Assembly: GCF_001750145.1 (NCBI RefSeq)
Contig: NZ_CP015732.1
Location: 310,001 to 374,000, forward strand
Direction of reading: 5' to 3'
DNA length: 64,000 nt
Origin: Arthrobacter sp. U41
Lineage (GTDB): Bacteria > Actinomycetota > Actinomycetes > Actinomycetales > Micrococcaceae
In this document: piece by piece, positions 17,148 through 25,556 of the stretch
Layout: each line of letters opens with the position of its first letter
Position numbering within the stretch: the stretch's first letter is position 1
Notes under the pieces: model-generated
Told to the model about the DNA's origin: nothing
What the model saw: only the letters and a program-made list of their open reading frames with translations
Database searches by the model: none
Position numbers and translations under genes: made by a program

Positions 17148-18608
17148 TCAGATCGAGTAGCGCTCGTCCTCGTGATCGCCGGGGTGGTCGTTGACGAGCC
17201 CGGCGGCCAGGGTGTTGCCGTCCAGCGGGTCGATCACGAGGAACGCCCCGGTGCGGCGGTGGTGCAGGTAGTTCTCCAGCGGCAGCGGCGCGGCGAGCCG
17301 CAGCTGGGCATGTCCAATGTCGTTCAGCTCCAGGCTGGTGGTGGGCTCCAGCTGGAAGTTGGCAAGGTCCAGCTTCCCGGTCACGTTCCGGACCAGGGCC
17401 TGGACCGTGCGCGTGCCGTGCTTGACCAGCACCTTGGCCCCCTCCCGGAGCGGTTTCGGCGAGAGCCAGCACAGCGAGGCGTAGAGGTCCGCCGACGCTT
17501 CCCGGATCGTTCCGGCCGCCGCGATCGTGTCGCCGCGGGCGACGTCGAACTCATCCGCGAGGCGCAGCGCCACGGACTGCGGGGCCACGGCCTCGGTGAG
17601 CCGCCGTCCCGCGAAGTCGATGCCGGTCACCGTGGTGGTGCGCGGGGCCTGGCCCGGGGTGAGGACGCTGACCTGGTCCCCCAGTTTCACCGAACCCTCG
17701 GTGATCTGGCCGGCGTAGGCGCGGTAGTCGCGGTAGCCTGCGACGTCGAGTCCGCCGGCGACGGCGTCGGGAGCCAGCGCGCCCTGCGGCCGGATGACGA
17801 GCTGCACGGGGAACCGGAAGCTCTCCAGGTGGCTTTCGAGTTCGTCCGCGGCCGGCAGCGTCTCGAGGACCTCAAGCAGGGCCGGGCCGTCGTACCAGGG
17901 CGTGCGCTCCGAGCGGTCCACGACGTTGTCGCCGTCGAGCGCGGAGACCGGAATCACGAAGAGATCAGCGATGCCGCCTGTATTTGAATCGTCACGGCCC
18001 AGTCCAAGCTCGCGGCCCACCTTCTGCACGTCGGCTTCGATGTCGCGGAACACGGCCTCGCTGAAGTCCACGAGGTCGATCTTGTTCACGGCCACGATCA
18101 CGTGCGCCACCCGCAGCAGCTGCAGCACGGAGAGGTGCCGGCGGGTCTGCTCGAGGACACCCTTGCGGGCATCAATAAGCACGACGACGGCGTCCGCGGT
18201 GGACGCGCCGGTCACCGTGTTCTTGGTGTACTGCACGTGGCCGGGGCAGTCCGCGAGGATGAAGCTGCGGCGGTCCGTGGCGAAGTAGCGGTAGGCGACG
18301 TCGATGGTGATGCCCTGTTCCCGCTCGGCGCGCAGGCCGTCGGTGAGCAGGGCGAGGTCGATCGCCTGGGTGCCGGTGGCGCCTGAGCCGCCGAAACCGC
18401 GGTCCGCGGAGGTGCGGGCGACGGCGTCGAGCTGGTCGGCGAGGATCGCCTTGGAGTCGTGCAGCAGCCGGCCCACCAGCGTGGACTTGCCGTCGTCGAC
18501 CGATCCGGCGGTCGCGAAACGAAATAGAGTCGCAGACAAAAAGCGGTGTGCGAGGGGGGCCTCGTCGAGCAGGGCGGCCGCGCGGGCGGTGTCGATTTCA
18601 GCGCTCAT
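17148..18608 (-). CDS. cysN: Sulfate adenylyltransferase subunit 1 (GTPase)
   Basis: 486 aa. EF-Tu-like GTPase: P-loop GSVDDGKST at residues 35-43, switch EREQGITIDVAYR, DCPGH and NKIDLVD. A beta-barrel domain follows. The length shows no fused APS kinase (CysC), which fits direct reduction of APS by CysH. With CysD it makes APS from ATP and sulfate, driven by GTP hydrolysis. The ATG overlaps the cysD stop by one base (TAATG). Last gene of nirA-cysH-cysD-cysN. Confidence 0.95.
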   Translation of the reverse strand: MSAEIDTARAAALLDEAPLAHRFLSATLFRFATAGSVDDGKSTLVGRLLHDSKAILADQLDAVARTSADRGFGGSGATGTQAIDLALLTDGLRAEREQGITIDVAYRYFATDRRSFILADCPGHVQYTKNTVTGASTADAVVVLIDARKGVLEQTRRHLSVLQLLRVAHVIVAVNKIDLVDFSEAVFRDIEADVQKVGRELGLGRDDSNTGGIADLFVIPVSALDGDNVVDRSERTPWYDGPALLEVLETLPAADELESHLESFRFPVQLVIRPQGALAPDAVAGGLDVAGYRDYRAYAGQITEGSVKLGDQVSVLTPGQAPRTTTVTGIDFAGRRLTEAVAPQSVALRLADEFDVARGDTIAAAGTIREASADLYASLCWLSPKPLREGAKVLVKHGTRTVQALVRNVTGKLDLANFQLEPTTSLELNDIGHAQLRLAAPLPLENYLHHRRTGAFLVIDPLDGNTLAAGLVNDHPGDHEDERYSI

Positions 18609-19549
18609 TAGAAATAGCCATCCTTCTTGCGGTCTTCCATGGCGGCCTCGGAAATGCGGTCATCCGCCCGGGTGGCGCCACGTTCGGTGATGGTGGAGGC
18701 GGCAACTTCGATCACGACGTCGCGCACGGTGGCGGCGGCCGATTCCACGGCGCCGGTGCAGGACATGTCGCCGACGGTCCGGTAGCGCACGGTTTTGGTG
18801 ATGACCTGCTCGGTGTCGCGGGGCTGGGAAACCTCGCCGACCGCGCGCCACATCCCGTCGCGGGCGAAGACCTCGCGGTCGTGGGCGTAGTAGAGGCCGG
18901 GCAGGTCGATGTTTTCGCGCTCGATGTAGCGCCAGACGTCGAGTTCGGTCCAGTTGCTGATCGGGAACGCGCGGACGTGCTGGCCCACGGTGTGCCGGCC
19001 GTTGTAGAGGTTCCACAGCTCGGGCCGCTGGTTGCGCGGGTCCCACTGGCCGAACTCGTCGCGCAGGCTCAGGATCCGTTCCTTGGCCCGGGCCTTGTCC
19101 TCGTCGCGGCGGCCGCCGCCGAAGACGGCGTCGAACTTGTTGCGCTGGATCGCGTCCAGCAGCGGGACGGTCTGCAGCGGGTTCCGGGTGCCGTCGGCAC
19201 GCTCGGCCAGCTCGCCGGAATCAATGAACTCCTGGACACTGCCGACGACGAGCTTGAGGCCCAGCCGCTCCACGGTCCGGTCGCGGAACTCGATGACCTC
19301 GGGGAAGTTGTGCCCGGTGTCCACGTGCAGCACCGGGAACGGCACCCTGCCGGGCCAGAACGCCTTGGTCGCCAGGTGCAGCATCACCACGGAATCCTTG
19401 CCGCCGGAAAAGAGCAGCGCCGGCTTCTCGAACTCGGCGACGACCTCGCGGATGATGTGGATCGCCTCGGATTCGAGGGTGTCCAAAGACGACAGGCGGG
19501 CCGGGGCTGAGACGCCGGTTGCCCGGTCCTCGTTGATTTGAGTGCTCAT
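18608..19549 (-). CDS. cysD: Sulfate adenylyltransferase subunit 2
   Basis: 313 aa. PP-loop ATP pyrophosphatase motif LFSGGKDSVVMLHL near residue 45, then VLHVDTGHNFPEVIEFRD, GGRRDEDKARAKER and ISNWTELDVWRYIERENI, all typical of CysD. It catalyses AMP transfer to sulfate in complex with CysN. The ATG at 19549 overlaps the cysH stop (ATGA), so the genes are translationally coupled. It ends in KKDGYF, the usual CysD C-terminus. Confidence 0.95.
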   Translation of the reverse strand: MSTQINEDRATGVSAPARLSSLDTLESEAIHIIREVVAEFEKPALLFSGGKDSVVMLHLATKAFWPGRVPFPVLHVDTGHNFPEVIEFRDRTVERLGLKLVVGSVQEFIDSGELAERADGTRNPLQTVPLLDAIQRNKFDAVFGGGRRDEDKARAKERILSLRDEFGQWDPRNQRPELWNLYNGRHTVGQHVRAFPISNWTELDVWRYIERENIDLPGLYYAHDREVFARDGMWRAVGEVSQPRDTEQVITKTVRYRTVGDMSCTGAVESAAATVRDVVIEVAASTITERGATRADDRISEAAMEDRKKDGYF

Positions 19550-20325
19550 ACGTGTAGTCCGCATTCTGTCTTGTCGGTTCCTGCCCAGCGTCCGGCGCGG
19601 GGGTCGTCGCCGGGCGCCACCTTGCGCGTGCAGGGCTGGCAGCCAATGGACGGGTAGCCCTGTGAAAGCAGCGGGTTGACGGGGAGGAGGTTGTCCTCGG
19701 AGTACTGCACCAGCTGGTCGAAGCTCCAGGCCGCGACCGGGTTGACCTTGACCAGGCCGTTGGTTTCATCCCAGGTCACCAGCGGGGTGTTGGTGCGGGT
19801 GGGCGACTCGTCGCGGCGGACACCGGTGAACCAGAGTTCGTAGCCGGCGAGGGTGCGGCGCAGCGGGGCCACCTTGCGCAGCGCGCAGCACTGGGCGGCG
19901 TCGCGGGCAAAGAGGTCCTTGCCGAGCAGCCGGTCCTGCTGCTCCACGGTGTTCTCCGGCAGCACGTCGACGCCGTTGACGTGCAAACTCGCGGCGACTT
20001 CGTTGCGCGTGGCGTGGGTTTCCGGGAAGTGGTAGCCGGTCTCCAGGAAGAGCACGTCGACGCCGGGCAGCTGGTCCGCGACGAGCGCGGGGAGGACGGC
20101 GTCGGCCATGGAGCAGGCGACGGCGACGGCGGGCAGCTCGAAGTTGCGCGCCACCCAGGCGATCACCTCGCGGGCCGGGGCGTCCCAGCCGAGCTCGGCG
20201 GCGCCGGCTTCGGCGATGACTTTGAGCTCGTCGTGGGTGCGGAGGACGGGGGCGACCACGGCGGCCGCTTCCTGGGGAGCTGCGTCCTCAGCCACCGGGT
20301 TGATACCCAGGGCGTGCTTGCTCAC
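19546..20325 (-). CDS. cysH: Adenylyl-sulfate (APS) reductase, [4Fe-4S] type
   Basis: 259 aa. It has the Cys pair C146-C147, C229-x2-C232 and the catalytic ECGLH (Cys255). The two Cys pairs are the [4Fe-4S] ligands that mark APS-reducing enzymes, as opposed to PAPS reductases without a cluster. Reaction: APS plus reduced thioredoxin gives sulfite plus AMP. The PP-loop region is the modified form (VACSMADAVLPAL). GTG start at 20325 overlaps the nirA stop by 4 nt. No CysC is visible, in agreement. Confidence 0.94.
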   Translation of the reverse strand: MSKHALGINPVAEDAAPQEAAAVVAPVLRTHDELKVIAEAGAAELGWDAPAREVIAWVARNFELPAVAVACSMADAVLPALVADQLPGVDVLFLETGYHFPETHATRNEVAASLHVNGVDVLPENTVEQQDRLLGKDLFARDAAQCCALRKVAPLRRTLAGYELWFTGVRRDESPTRTNTPLVTWDETNGLVKVNPVAAWSFDQLVQYSEDNLLPVNPLLSQGYPSIGCQPCTRKVAPGDDPRAGRWAGTDKTECGLHV

Positions 20326-22070
20326 TGCAGATCACCCTCTTCGGCGGCGAAGGCCCACTCGGCGAAGGTCTGGCCCTCGGAGTGGTCGGCCACGAACTTC
20401 CGGACCACGCGCTCCACATAGTCGGGAAGGTCGTCGGCCGTGACCTTGAGGCCGCGGACGGTTCGGCCCAGGCCCGCTTCCTCGCGGCTGTCGGACGCCA
20501 GCCCGCCGCCGAGGTGGACCTGGAAACCCGGGGTGGGGTCGCCGTCGGGCGTGGGAAGCATCATGCCCTTGAGGCCGATGTCCGCCGTCTGGATCCGGGC
20601 GCAGGAGTTGGGGCAGCCGTTGATGTGCAGCGACAGGGCCTGCGGGAGCTGCTGGGTCTCGACGAGGTCGGCGAGGCGGCGTTCCAGCTCGGCGACCGCG
20701 GTGGCGGCCGTGAGCTTGGTTTCGACGATGGCGAGCTTGCAGTATTCGATGCCGGTGCAGGCGATGGTGCCGCGGCGGAACACCGAGGGCCGGGCGGAGA
20801 GGCCCAGCGCGTCGAGCTCGGCCACGAGCGGTTCCACCTCGTCCCTGGGCACGTCGAGGACGACGAGCTTCTGGTGCGGGGTGGTGCGCAGCCGCTGCGA
20901 GCCGCGGGCTTCCAGGGTGTCGGCCAGCTTCACGAGCTGGGTGCCGGAGAGGCGGCCAGCCAGCGGAGTGGCGCCGATGAAGAACTTGCCGTCCTTCTGC
21001 TCGTGCACCCCGATGTGGTCGCCCGGGGTGGAGGGCTTGGGCGCGGCCGGGCCGTCGTCGAGCTTGTAGCCGAGGTATTCGTCCTCGAGGACCTGGCGGA
21101 ATTTCACCGGTCCCCAGTCGGCCAGCAGGAACTTCAGCCGGGCCTTGGTGCGCATCCGCCGGTAGCCGTAGTCGCGGAAGATGCTGGTGACACCGAGCCA
21201 GACGTCCGCGGCCTGATCCGGGCGGACGAAGGCGCCAAGGCGCTTGCCGAGCATCGGGTTGGTGGAGAGCGCGCCGCCGACCCAGAGGTCATAGCCGATG
21301 CCGAGTTCGGGGTGGACCAGGCCCACCAGGGCGACGTCGTTGATCTCGTGGACCACGTCCTGGCTGGGGTGGCCGGTGATGGCGGTCTTGAATTTGCGCG
21401 GCAGGTTGGCCAGTTCGGGGTCGCCGATGAATCGTTCGGCGAGCTCGTGGATCAGCGGCGTCGGGTCGATGATCTCGTCCTTGGCGATGCCGGCGACCGG
21501 GGATCCAAGGATGACGCGGGGCACGTCGCCGCAGGCTTCGGTGGTGGACAGGTCCACCGACTCGAGGCGGCGCCAGATTTCCGGCACGTCCTCGACCCGG
21601 ATCCAGTGCAGCTGGATGTTCTGCCGGTCGGTGAGGTCGGCCGAGTCGCGGCCGAAATCGACCGAGATCTGGCCGATCACGCGCAGCTGCTCGGTGGTGA
21701 GGGCACCGCCGTCGATCCTGACGCGCAGCATGAAGTACTTGTCCTCGAGCTCGTGCGGCTCGAGCGTGGCGGTCTTGCCGCCGTCGATCCCGGGCTTGCG
21801 CTGGGTGTAGAGGCCCCACCAGCGGAAGCGTCCGTGCAGGTCCGTGCCGTCGATCGAGTCGAAGCCGTGCTTGGAGTAGACGGACTCGATACGCTCGCGG
21901 ACGTTGAGGCCGTTGTCTTCCTGCTTCCAGGTTTCGTTGGCGTTCAGCGGCGCGGTGCCGTCCACTTTCCACTGCCCGTGCGGCTTTGCGGCGGGTCGGT
22001 TGGTGGGGCGCTTGGTGCGGCCTGGGGCAGCCTGGTCCGCAGACGCTCCGGCTAGAGCTGTATCAGTCAT
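20322..22070 (-). CDS. nirA: Ferredoxin-dependent sulfite reductase (NirA/SirA family)
   Basis: 582 aa, two repeated nitrite/sulfite reductase halves. The siroheme-[4Fe-4S] Cys motifs are present: TGIEYCKLAIVETK and NGCPNSCARIQTADIG. The six-electron reduction of sulfite to sulfide uses ferredoxin, presumably recharged by FprA. Nitrite reductases share the fold; the operon with cysH, cysD and cysN points to sulfite. The ATG lies 6 nt after TACAGT, leaderless. First gene of the operon. Confidence 0.93.
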   Translation of the reverse strand: MTDTALAGASADQAAPGRTKRPTNRPAAKPHGQWKVDGTAPLNANETWKQEDNGLNVRERIESVYSKHGFDSIDGTDLHGRFRWWGLYTQRKPGIDGGKTATLEPHELEDKYFMLRVRIDGGALTTEQLRVIGQISVDFGRDSADLTDRQNIQLHWIRVEDVPEIWRRLESVDLSTTEACGDVPRVILGSPVAGIAKDEIIDPTPLIHELAERFIGDPELANLPRKFKTAITGHPSQDVVHEINDVALVGLVHPELGIGYDLWVGGALSTNPMLGKRLGAFVRPDQAADVWLGVTSIFRDYGYRRMRTKARLKFLLADWGPVKFRQVLEDEYLGYKLDDGPAAPKPSTPGDHIGVHEQKDGKFFIGATPLAGRLSGTQLVKLADTLEARGSQRLRTTPHQKLVVLDVPRDEVEPLVAELDALGLSARPSVFRRGTIACTGIEYCKLAIVETKLTAATAVAELERRLADLVETQQLPQALSLHINGCPNSCARIQTADIGLKGMMLPTPDGDPTPGFQVHLGGGLASDSREEAGLGRTVRGLKVTADDLPDYVERVVRKFVADHSEGQTFAEWAFAAEEGDLQ

Positions 22071-22076
22071 GGATCG

Positions 22077-22128
22077 ACTGTAGGGCGGGCCGTAATGCCG
22101 TCACAAAGGTCCGGAAACGCGGGGTCAC
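22077..22128 (-). promoter_or_regulatory. nirA operon promoter with shared sulfur-regulon element
   Basis: -10 TACAGT (22077-22082), 18-nt spacer, -35 TTGTGA (22101-22106). The 28-nt block 22101-22128 starts GTGACCCCGCGTTTCCGG. The spacer also shares TACGGCCC and GCCC with the cysG spacer. Confidence 0.8.
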
Positions 22129-22249
22129 CTAGGGCAACAAATCGTCACGAACCTTCGGCGAGCCTTGAAGTGGCGCGGCTCCTGTGCATGGTTGGGGGCT
22201 GGGTCCGGGGTTAGGGAGGGGCGGGTCAGGCGCCCGGTCAGGGGGCGGG

Positions 22250-22984
22250 TCAGGCGCCTGCCGCGAGGGCGGCGTCGTAGCGTTCCAGCGCGATTTCGGC
22301 GAGCACCGGCGAGGGCAGCAGGGGTGCCGTGACGAGGTCCGCGCCGGCCTTGCCGAGCTGGTCGTGGAAGAAGCCCGGGGCCAGAAGATAGGCGGCGATG
22401 ACCACGCGGCCGCCCAGGTCCACGGCGCCGGCGGACTCCCCCGCGCCCGCGCCGCCCGCGAACTCCTCGCGGAGCATGGCCACGGCCTCGGGCACGGACG
22501 GCTTCGCGGACGCACCGTAGGCTGCCACAATCCGGTTGGACCGCAGGGCGCGGAGCTGGCCTGTCAGTTCCTCGACGTTCTGCGCGGCGGTGGGGTCGGA
22601 GGAACCGGCCGCCGCGAGGATCACGGCGTCGTTGTCGGTCACGCCGGCGTCCCGGAGCCGCTGGTCCAGCAGCGCCGCGAGCCGCGGATCGGGCCCCAGC
22701 GGAGCGGCGGCGCGGGTGCCCGGCCGGCTCTTGACCGCCCGGGCGATGTCCACCTTGACGTGGTACCCGACGCTGAGCAGCAGCGGCACCACCACGGCGG
22801 TCTCCCCCGCCGGCAGGCCCGTCACGACGGCCGGCAGCTCCGGCTCCTGGACGTCGACGTAGGCCTCACGGACGTCGAGCCCGGGCCGCAGCGCGGCGAT
22901 CGCGTCCCGGAGGGCGTTGACTTCGGCGGCACCCTCCGCGCTGGAGGTGCCGTGGGCGCAGGCGATCAGGATGGGGCTATTCAT
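22250..22984 (-). CDS. Sirohydrochlorin chelatase / CbiX-type protein
   Basis: 244 aa. Class II chelatase fold in two CbiX-like halves: ACAHGTSSAEG at the start carries the metal-binding His, PLLLSVGYHVKVDI has the second His, and the C-half repeats the pattern (VVIAAYLLAPGFFHDQL). It would insert Fe2+ into sirohydrochlorin to finish siroheme for NirA; cobalt for a cobalamin-like path is the alternative. The ATG at 22984 has a TACGCT hexamer 7 nt upstream and no ribosome site. A GCGGGTCAGGCGCC direct repeat (22221 and 22245) spans its 3' end. Confidence 0.88.
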   Translation of the reverse strand: MNSPILIACAHGTSSAEGAAEVNALRDAIAALRPGLDVREAYVDVQEPELPAVVTGLPAGETAVVVPLLLSVGYHVKVDIARAVKSRPGTRAAAPLGPDPRLAALLDQRLRDAGVTDNDAVILAAAGSSDPTAAQNVEELTGQLRALRSNRIVAAYGASAKPSVPEAVAMLREEFAGGAGAGESAGAVDLGGRVVIAAYLLAPGFFHDQLGKAGADLVTAPLLPSPVLAEIALERYDAALAAGA

Positions 22985-23046
22985 AGCCGTTAGCGTAACC
23001 TTGGAGCCGCCCCATCCGCGCCCTTGATATCCCACCGGGACCCTCC

Positions 23047-23718
23047 ATGACTTTTTCCTTCATCAGCGTCCTGGTCTGGCTGGACCTGGCTGGCGTCTTC
23101 TTCTTCGCGGTCTCCGGGTCCCTGCTGGCGGCACGGAAGCAGTTCGACATCATCGGCTCCCTGCTGCTGGCCTCGGTGGTGAGCCTGGGCGGCGGCGTCA
23201 TCCGCGACATCATCATCAACGACGGACCGCCCGCGGCCTTCACCAACCCGGCCTACCTGGCCCCGCCCCTGCTGGCCACGGTGCTGGTGTACTTCCTGTT
23301 CTCCAGCTTCCAGCGCTACACCTCGCTGCTGATCCTGTTCGACGCCGGCGGCCTGGCCCTCTTCTGCATCACCGGCACCCTCAAGGCGGTGTCCGCCGGG
23401 ATGAACCCCGTGGCGGCTGTGCTCCTGGGGGTCACGACGGCGGTGGGCGGCGGCCTGCTGCGCGACATCACCGCCAATGAGGTGCCGCAACTGTTCGACC
23501 CGAAGGATCTCTACGCGCTGCCGGCGTTTGCGGGGGCGGTCCTGACCGTGAGCCTGTCCGTCACCGGCACCTTCAACGCGGTGACTGCGGGTGCCGTGGC
23601 TGCGGTCGTTTTCGCCTTCCGGGTCACGGCCTGGCGGCGGCAGTGGCACGTTCCGCTGGCGGTCCGCGGCTGGCACCGGCTCGGCCTGGACGCGGCGGAT
23701 CGCGGGCCCAAGGATTAG
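23047..23718 (+). CDS. TRIC/UPF0126 family membrane protein
   Basis: 223 aa with about seven hydrophobic segments arranged as two similar halves, each with the family motif: GGGVIRD near residue 56 and GGGLLRD near residue 138. Bacterial homologues of trimeric intracellular cation channels are K+-permeable; others are annotated YicG-like with proposed glycine transport. The C-terminus is basic. Divergent from the chelatase; the next gene starts 14 nt downstream. Confidence 0.88.
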   Translation: MTFSFISVLVWLDLAGVFFFAVSGSLLAARKQFDIIGSLLLASVVSLGGGVIRDIIINDGPPAAFTNPAYLAPPLLATVLVYFLFSSFQRYTSLLILFDAGGLALFCITGTLKAVSAGMNPVAAVLLGVTTAVGGGLLRDITANEVPQLFDPKDLYALPAFAGAVLTVSLSVTGTFNAVTAGAVAAVVFAFRVTAWRRQWHVPLAVRGWHRLGLDAADRGPKD

Positions 23719-23732
23719 CTAGGATAATAACC

Positions 23733-24161
23733 ATGACTGACATGTTCCTCGAGAAGTTCCGCGCGCTTGTTCCGAAGTATCTCGAAGACGAATGGCAGGA
23801 AGAGGATGGCCTCCCGGCCGACGAACTCGATGCGGCCCTCGCCGAGCACCAGTTCCAGGTGCCCCCGGTGCTGCGGGAGTTCTACCTGGCAGTCGGCGGC
23901 TGCGAGGACATCATGGAGGCGTACCACTACTTCTGGGACCCCGAAGAGCTCGAAGTTGATGACGAAGGCTTCCTGATGTTCCTCGAGGACGAGGAAGAAC
24001 AGTTCACCTGGGGTTTCCGGGTCGGCGACCTCAGTGTTCCGGACCCGATCGTGTACCGGCGCAACAACGCCCGCGGCCAGTGGAAAAGTGAAGAGGGGAC
24101 ATTCTCAGAGTTCGTCTTCGACATGTTCGAGTGGGCCTTCAACGACGAGGACGAGGACTAA
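23733..24161 (+). CDS. SMI1/KNR4 (SUKH)-like acidic protein
   Basis: 142 aa, strongly acidic (runs such as EDEWQEEDG, EDEEEQF and a DEDED tail). The pattern PPVLREFYLAVGG followed by W-x-x-P-E-E-L and a late W-G-F resembles the SUKH/SMI1-KNR4 fold. SUKH proteins are often immunity proteins against contact-dependent or polymorphic toxins, but single genes with other roles are common. No toxin gene is adjacent, so an immunity role cannot be claimed. AGGA lies 8 nt before the ATG. Confidence 0.6.
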   Translation: MTDMFLEKFRALVPKYLEDEWQEEDGLPADELDAALAEHQFQVPPVLREFYLAVGGCEDIMEAYHYFWDPEELEVDDEGFLMFLEDEEEQFTWGFRVGDLSVPDPIVYRRNNARGQWKSEEGTFSEFVFDMFEWAFNDEDED

Positions 24162-24220
24162 CCCGCACCCGGGCCCGCGTCGTGGGGCGCCGCGGCGGGT
24201 CCGTGCCTCGGCTCACTGCG

Positions 24221-24298
24221 GGCCGGGGGCACTTCGGCCGCGGACACGCCGTCTCCCGAGCGGAAACTCCCGTACTGCGGCCTCAAAGTAGCCCCGGA
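24221..24298. repeat. Family-3 palindrome, copy c (diverged)
   Basis: Begins GGCCGGGGGCACTT and closes with CTCAAAGTAGCCCCGG. It lies between two converging genes. The layout matches the copies at 9997 and 10251 (the GGGCAC start and CTCAAA near the end). Confidence 0.7.
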
Positions 24299-24318
24299 CG
24301 GGTGCTGCCAACCGGGCG

Positions 24319-25155
24319 TCACGGGTGGAACGCACCCCGGCGCCGCTGCTCCAGCACCGCAAGGACCTGCGCGAGCATCTGCTCGGGGTGGTGGACGACG
24401 AATTCGTAGCCGAACCTGAGAACCAGGTAACCTGCGACGACGCTCGCGTTGTTCCGCCCCCGGTCCTTCTTCACCTGCCGCGGTTCCAAGTGCGATCCGC
24501 CATCCGTTTCCACAATCAGGCAGTCCTCAACGAGGAAGTCCACCTCGCCCACCCCGGGGATCTCCACATGCCGTCGGATGTGCAGCCCGGCCCGGCGGAA
24601 GGTTGTGTTGGCCAGAACTTCGAGCAGCGAGTCGGCCCGCGGAATGAGAAGATCCAGCACCGCCCTGGCTCGGGCGTTGCGGTTACCTCCGAGTTTGCCG
24701 CGGAGAAAAGCCAGGCTGATGTCCCCTCGCCCCACGGCACACTGAACCATGACGAGGGCTTCGAGTTCCGGGAGGCAGTGGAGTGCATGGACCAGGACAT
24801 CGGCGAGTCCGGCCACTGGCAGCCACGGGTGCCGGGGATGCCGGCAGCGGCCATGTGCCAAGGAACCCGGCGCCGCCGCCCGATGCCCCACGCACAAATG
24901 AAGGCGCTGGGCCGGTGCCAACGTCCACAAACCGTAGTCCGGCGCGGCCGACAGGCAGGTCAGCAACCCCTTCAGTTCGCGCGCGGCCCGATGCGCGCTG
25001 GAATCCTGCGGCAGTCCGTACAGCCCGCGTCGGATCCTCACGATGGTGCCGTCCGCCACGGCCGTCGATAGCCGGTGGCGGCTCAGTCCGGCCCGGCCCA
25101 AGTCAGCCGTGCTTGCCGTTCCGCCCCGTGCAGCGAGATAGGAGGCTATGTTCAT
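24319..25155 (-). CDS. AbiEi-like winged helix protein with DUF559/Vsr-like endonuclease domain
   Basis: 278 aa. Residues 1-60 resemble the AbiEi antitoxin N-terminal domain (LAARGGTASTADLGRAGLSR, then RIRRGLYGLP). Residues ~190-270 resemble the DUF559/very-short-patch-repair-like nuclease fold: GVGEVDFLVEDCLIVETDG then a K-K-D-R segment. No AbiEii toxin gene is adjacent, so a working type IV toxin-antitoxin pair is not supported. Such solo proteins recur in actinobacteria, and another lies at 34119. CACATT ends 6 nt before the ATG, so the start may be leaderless. Confidence 0.7.
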   Translation of the reverse strand: MNIASYLAARGGTASTADLGRAGLSRHRLSTAVADGTIVRIRRGLYGLPQDSSAHRAARELKGLLTCLSAAPDYGLWTLAPAQRLHLCVGHRAAAPGSLAHGRCRHPRHPWLPVAGLADVLVHALHCLPELEALVMVQCAVGRGDISLAFLRGKLGGNRNARARAVLDLLIPRADSLLEVLANTTFRRAGLHIRRHVEIPGVGEVDFLVEDCLIVETDGGSHLEPRQVKKDRGRNNASVVAGYLVLRFGYEFVVHHPEQMLAQVLAVLEQRRRGAFHP

Positions 25156-25231
25156 TCCGCCAATGTGCCTCGCCGGCAGTCCGTCGCGTCCGCCCCGGAT
25201 GGGCTATGTGGACAACTTCCTTAACCAACGG

Positions 25232-25318
25232 TGCGCTCCGGGGGCACGTTGGACACGGACCCGCCGCGGCGCAGCCCGTGGAACAGCCGATGGTGGCTCA
25301 AAGTGCCCCCGGAGCGCA
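25232..25318. repeat. Family-3 palindrome, copy d
   Basis: Perfect 16-nt outer arms TGCGCTCCGGGGGCAC with their complement at the right end; CTCAAAGTGCC near the right arm is shared with the other members. Confidence 0.8.
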
Positions 25319-25335
25319 TCAACCCGGGCGCCAAA

Positions 25336-25393
25336 AGCCTATGACAATCGAATTACATAAAAGCTAGACAGCGTGACATTTCTGTCATAGGCT
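25336..25393. promoter_or_regulatory. AT-rich inverted repeat, candidate operator/promoter island
   Basis: Perfect 11-nt arms AGCCTATGACA (25336-25346) and TGTCATAGGCT (25383-25393) around a 36-nt AT-rich core. The core holds a further TGACA at 25375 that pairs with the right arm (TGACA-TTTC-TGTCA). Composition is far below the local GC. It sits just upstream of a mini-ORF and looks like a promoter with repeated operator half-sites. Confidence 0.55.
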
Positions 25394-25398
25394 CATTC

Positions 25399-25470
25399 AT
25401 GGGTTCATCAAATGCCTCCGGTGGATCTGATGCGAACGGAGAAATGGCCCCGGTTCGACACAACGGATGA
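25399..25470 (+). CDS. Candidate 23-aa mini-ORF ending inside a hairpin
   Basis: MGSSNASGGSDANGEMAPVR plus HNG. The ATG lies 7 nt after CATAGG, as in the leaderless genes here, and the TGA falls in the loop of the hairpin 25443-25500. Coding status is not proven; the layout promoter, mini-ORF, hairpin would suit a leader peptide or a short regulatory RNA. No gene follows on this strand, only the antisense polyprenyl synthase. Confidence 0.35.
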   Translation: MGSSNASGGSDANGEMAPVRHNG

Positions 25471-25500
25471 CTCGGAACGTTGTGAGGAACCGGGGCCATT
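25443..25500. terminator. Strong bidirectional hairpin after the menaquinone operon
   Basis: Arms AATGGCCCCGGTTC plus inner ACAACG, with complementary arms, and one-to-two-base interruptions. It lies 57 nt after the polyprenyl synthase stop on the minus strand, where ATTTCT follows, and also ends the plus-strand mini-ORF region. Confidence 0.75.
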
Positions 25501-25556
25501 CCGTTTAAGAAGGGACCCCACGCGGCCGCCCAGCGGGCAGCCCACCGGAGGGAAAA

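Noticed and set aside
20382..22055. 557-codon open frame antisense to nirA
   Set aside because: It mirrors the codon pattern of nirA, has no ribosome site and its protein is a G/D/V-rich artefact of GC-rich DNA.
24319..25155. Complete type IV AbiE toxin-antitoxin system
   Set aside because: No AbiEii nucleotidyltransferase gene lies next to either AbiEi-like gene.
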